Positions 63,864 through 64,000 of a stretch of 64,000 bases of DNA are shown here, piece after piece (the stretch's first letter is position 1; each line of letters begins with the position of its first letter). The DNA comes from Myxococcales bacterium. Lineage in GTDB: Bacteria > Myxococcota > Polyangia > Nannocystales > Nannocystaceae. Under the pieces are notes generated by a model, which was given only the letters and a program-made list of their open reading frames with translations, ran no database searches and was not told the DNA's origin. Where the stretch lies: positions 248,001 to 312,000 of the forward strand of contig JAEUJW010000053.1 of NCBI GenBank assembly GCA_016793465.1, in the 5' to 3' direction. The position numbers were made by a program, and so were the translations under genes.

Positions 63864-64000
63864 GGCCGAGCTGGGCCGCGAGGGCGGGGTTGTCGGGGCC
63901 GACCTTCCAGATCCAGCGGTCGAGCAGGTAGTGGGTGGCCTGCGGGACGGCGAGCAGGGCGACGACGGCGGCGGTCAGCACGGGGTGGAGGTCGAGCGCG
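63813..64000 (-). CDS. Membrane protein (partial, C-terminus only)
   Basis: The last 62 codons of a gene entering from the right edge. Visible residues are a hydrophobic helix (HPVLTAAVVALLAVPQATHY) followed by LLDRWIWKVGPDNPALAAQL, a short polar tail and TGA at 63815-63813. The H-Y-x-x-D-x-x-I-W-K pattern after a helix recurs at the end of several integral membrane protein families, so a polytopic membrane protein is likely. The tail overlaps the end of the Tat protein gene by about 50 bases on the opposite strand. Family cannot be set from this fragment. Confidence 0.72.

Overview
The window is about 72% GC with strong GC3 codon bias and long antisense shadow ORFs. It is rich in lipoproteins, Ser/Thr kinases, two-component proteins, ECF-type sigma factors, DUF4215 Cys-rich repeats and low-complexity Gly/Asp/Thr/Ser/Pro linkers behind lipoboxes. 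This points to a myxobacterium, most likely the Nannocystis/Plesiocystis/Enhygromyxa side of the Myxococcota (inference from gene content; no database search was possible).

Layout. 1-8004: an RND efflux operon on the minus strand (adaptor, two permeases, the second cut by the window edge). 8182-15766: a HAD phosphatase, a Ser/Thr kinase-FHA gene coupled to a HisKA-REC gene, a tandem-REC protein, and a head-to-head pair of a zinc-finger/kinase/TPR protein and a myxobacterial sigma factor. 15859-17223: a Cys-rich lipoprotein and a stress-type operon (SemiSWEET, CsbD, Lmo0937-like). 17584-19949: a two-gene cassette whose second product carries a LAS-type (M15-like) murein peptidase motif set. 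19957-34140: secreted or lipid-anchored proteins (clan GH-A glycosidase, 14-repeat RCC1 propeller protein, beta-helix protein, pectate-lyase-like protein, two DUF4215 proteins ending in a uromodulin-like D8C domain), plus tRNA-Pro(CGG) and an RsbR-like STAS protein. 34395-44829: ECF sigma factor, MBL hydrolase, PAS-STAS protein, CoiA-like protein, GAF + hybrid histidine kinase operon, pyrE and an OmpR-type two-component pair. 44926-57159: zinc-ribbon proteins, a zinc-ribbon/GYF-like/TPR membrane protein, a small repeat protein with five CLKV-like motifs, a TusA-like protein, a FIST + histidine kinase operon, RtcB, a PBP4-type peptidase and a Uma2 nuclease. 57183-64000: an accessory region with a possible frameshifted remnant, lipoproteins, an IS110 transposase, a Cys-rich lipoprotein gene broken by one in-frame TAG, an M43-type metalloprotease, a Tat-exported cupin-like protein and a partial membrane protein.

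Together the genes describe a predatory or saprophytic soil or marine lifestyle: envelope efflux, signal integration (kinases, phosphorelays, STAS proteins) and a large secreted arsenal for polysaccharide and protein attack. The most unusual items are the animal-type D8C domains in two bacterial lipoproteins, the LAS peptidase cassette, the CLKV-repeat protein, the single-stop gene at 60555-61682, and short A/T-only tracts embedded in very GC-rich genes.
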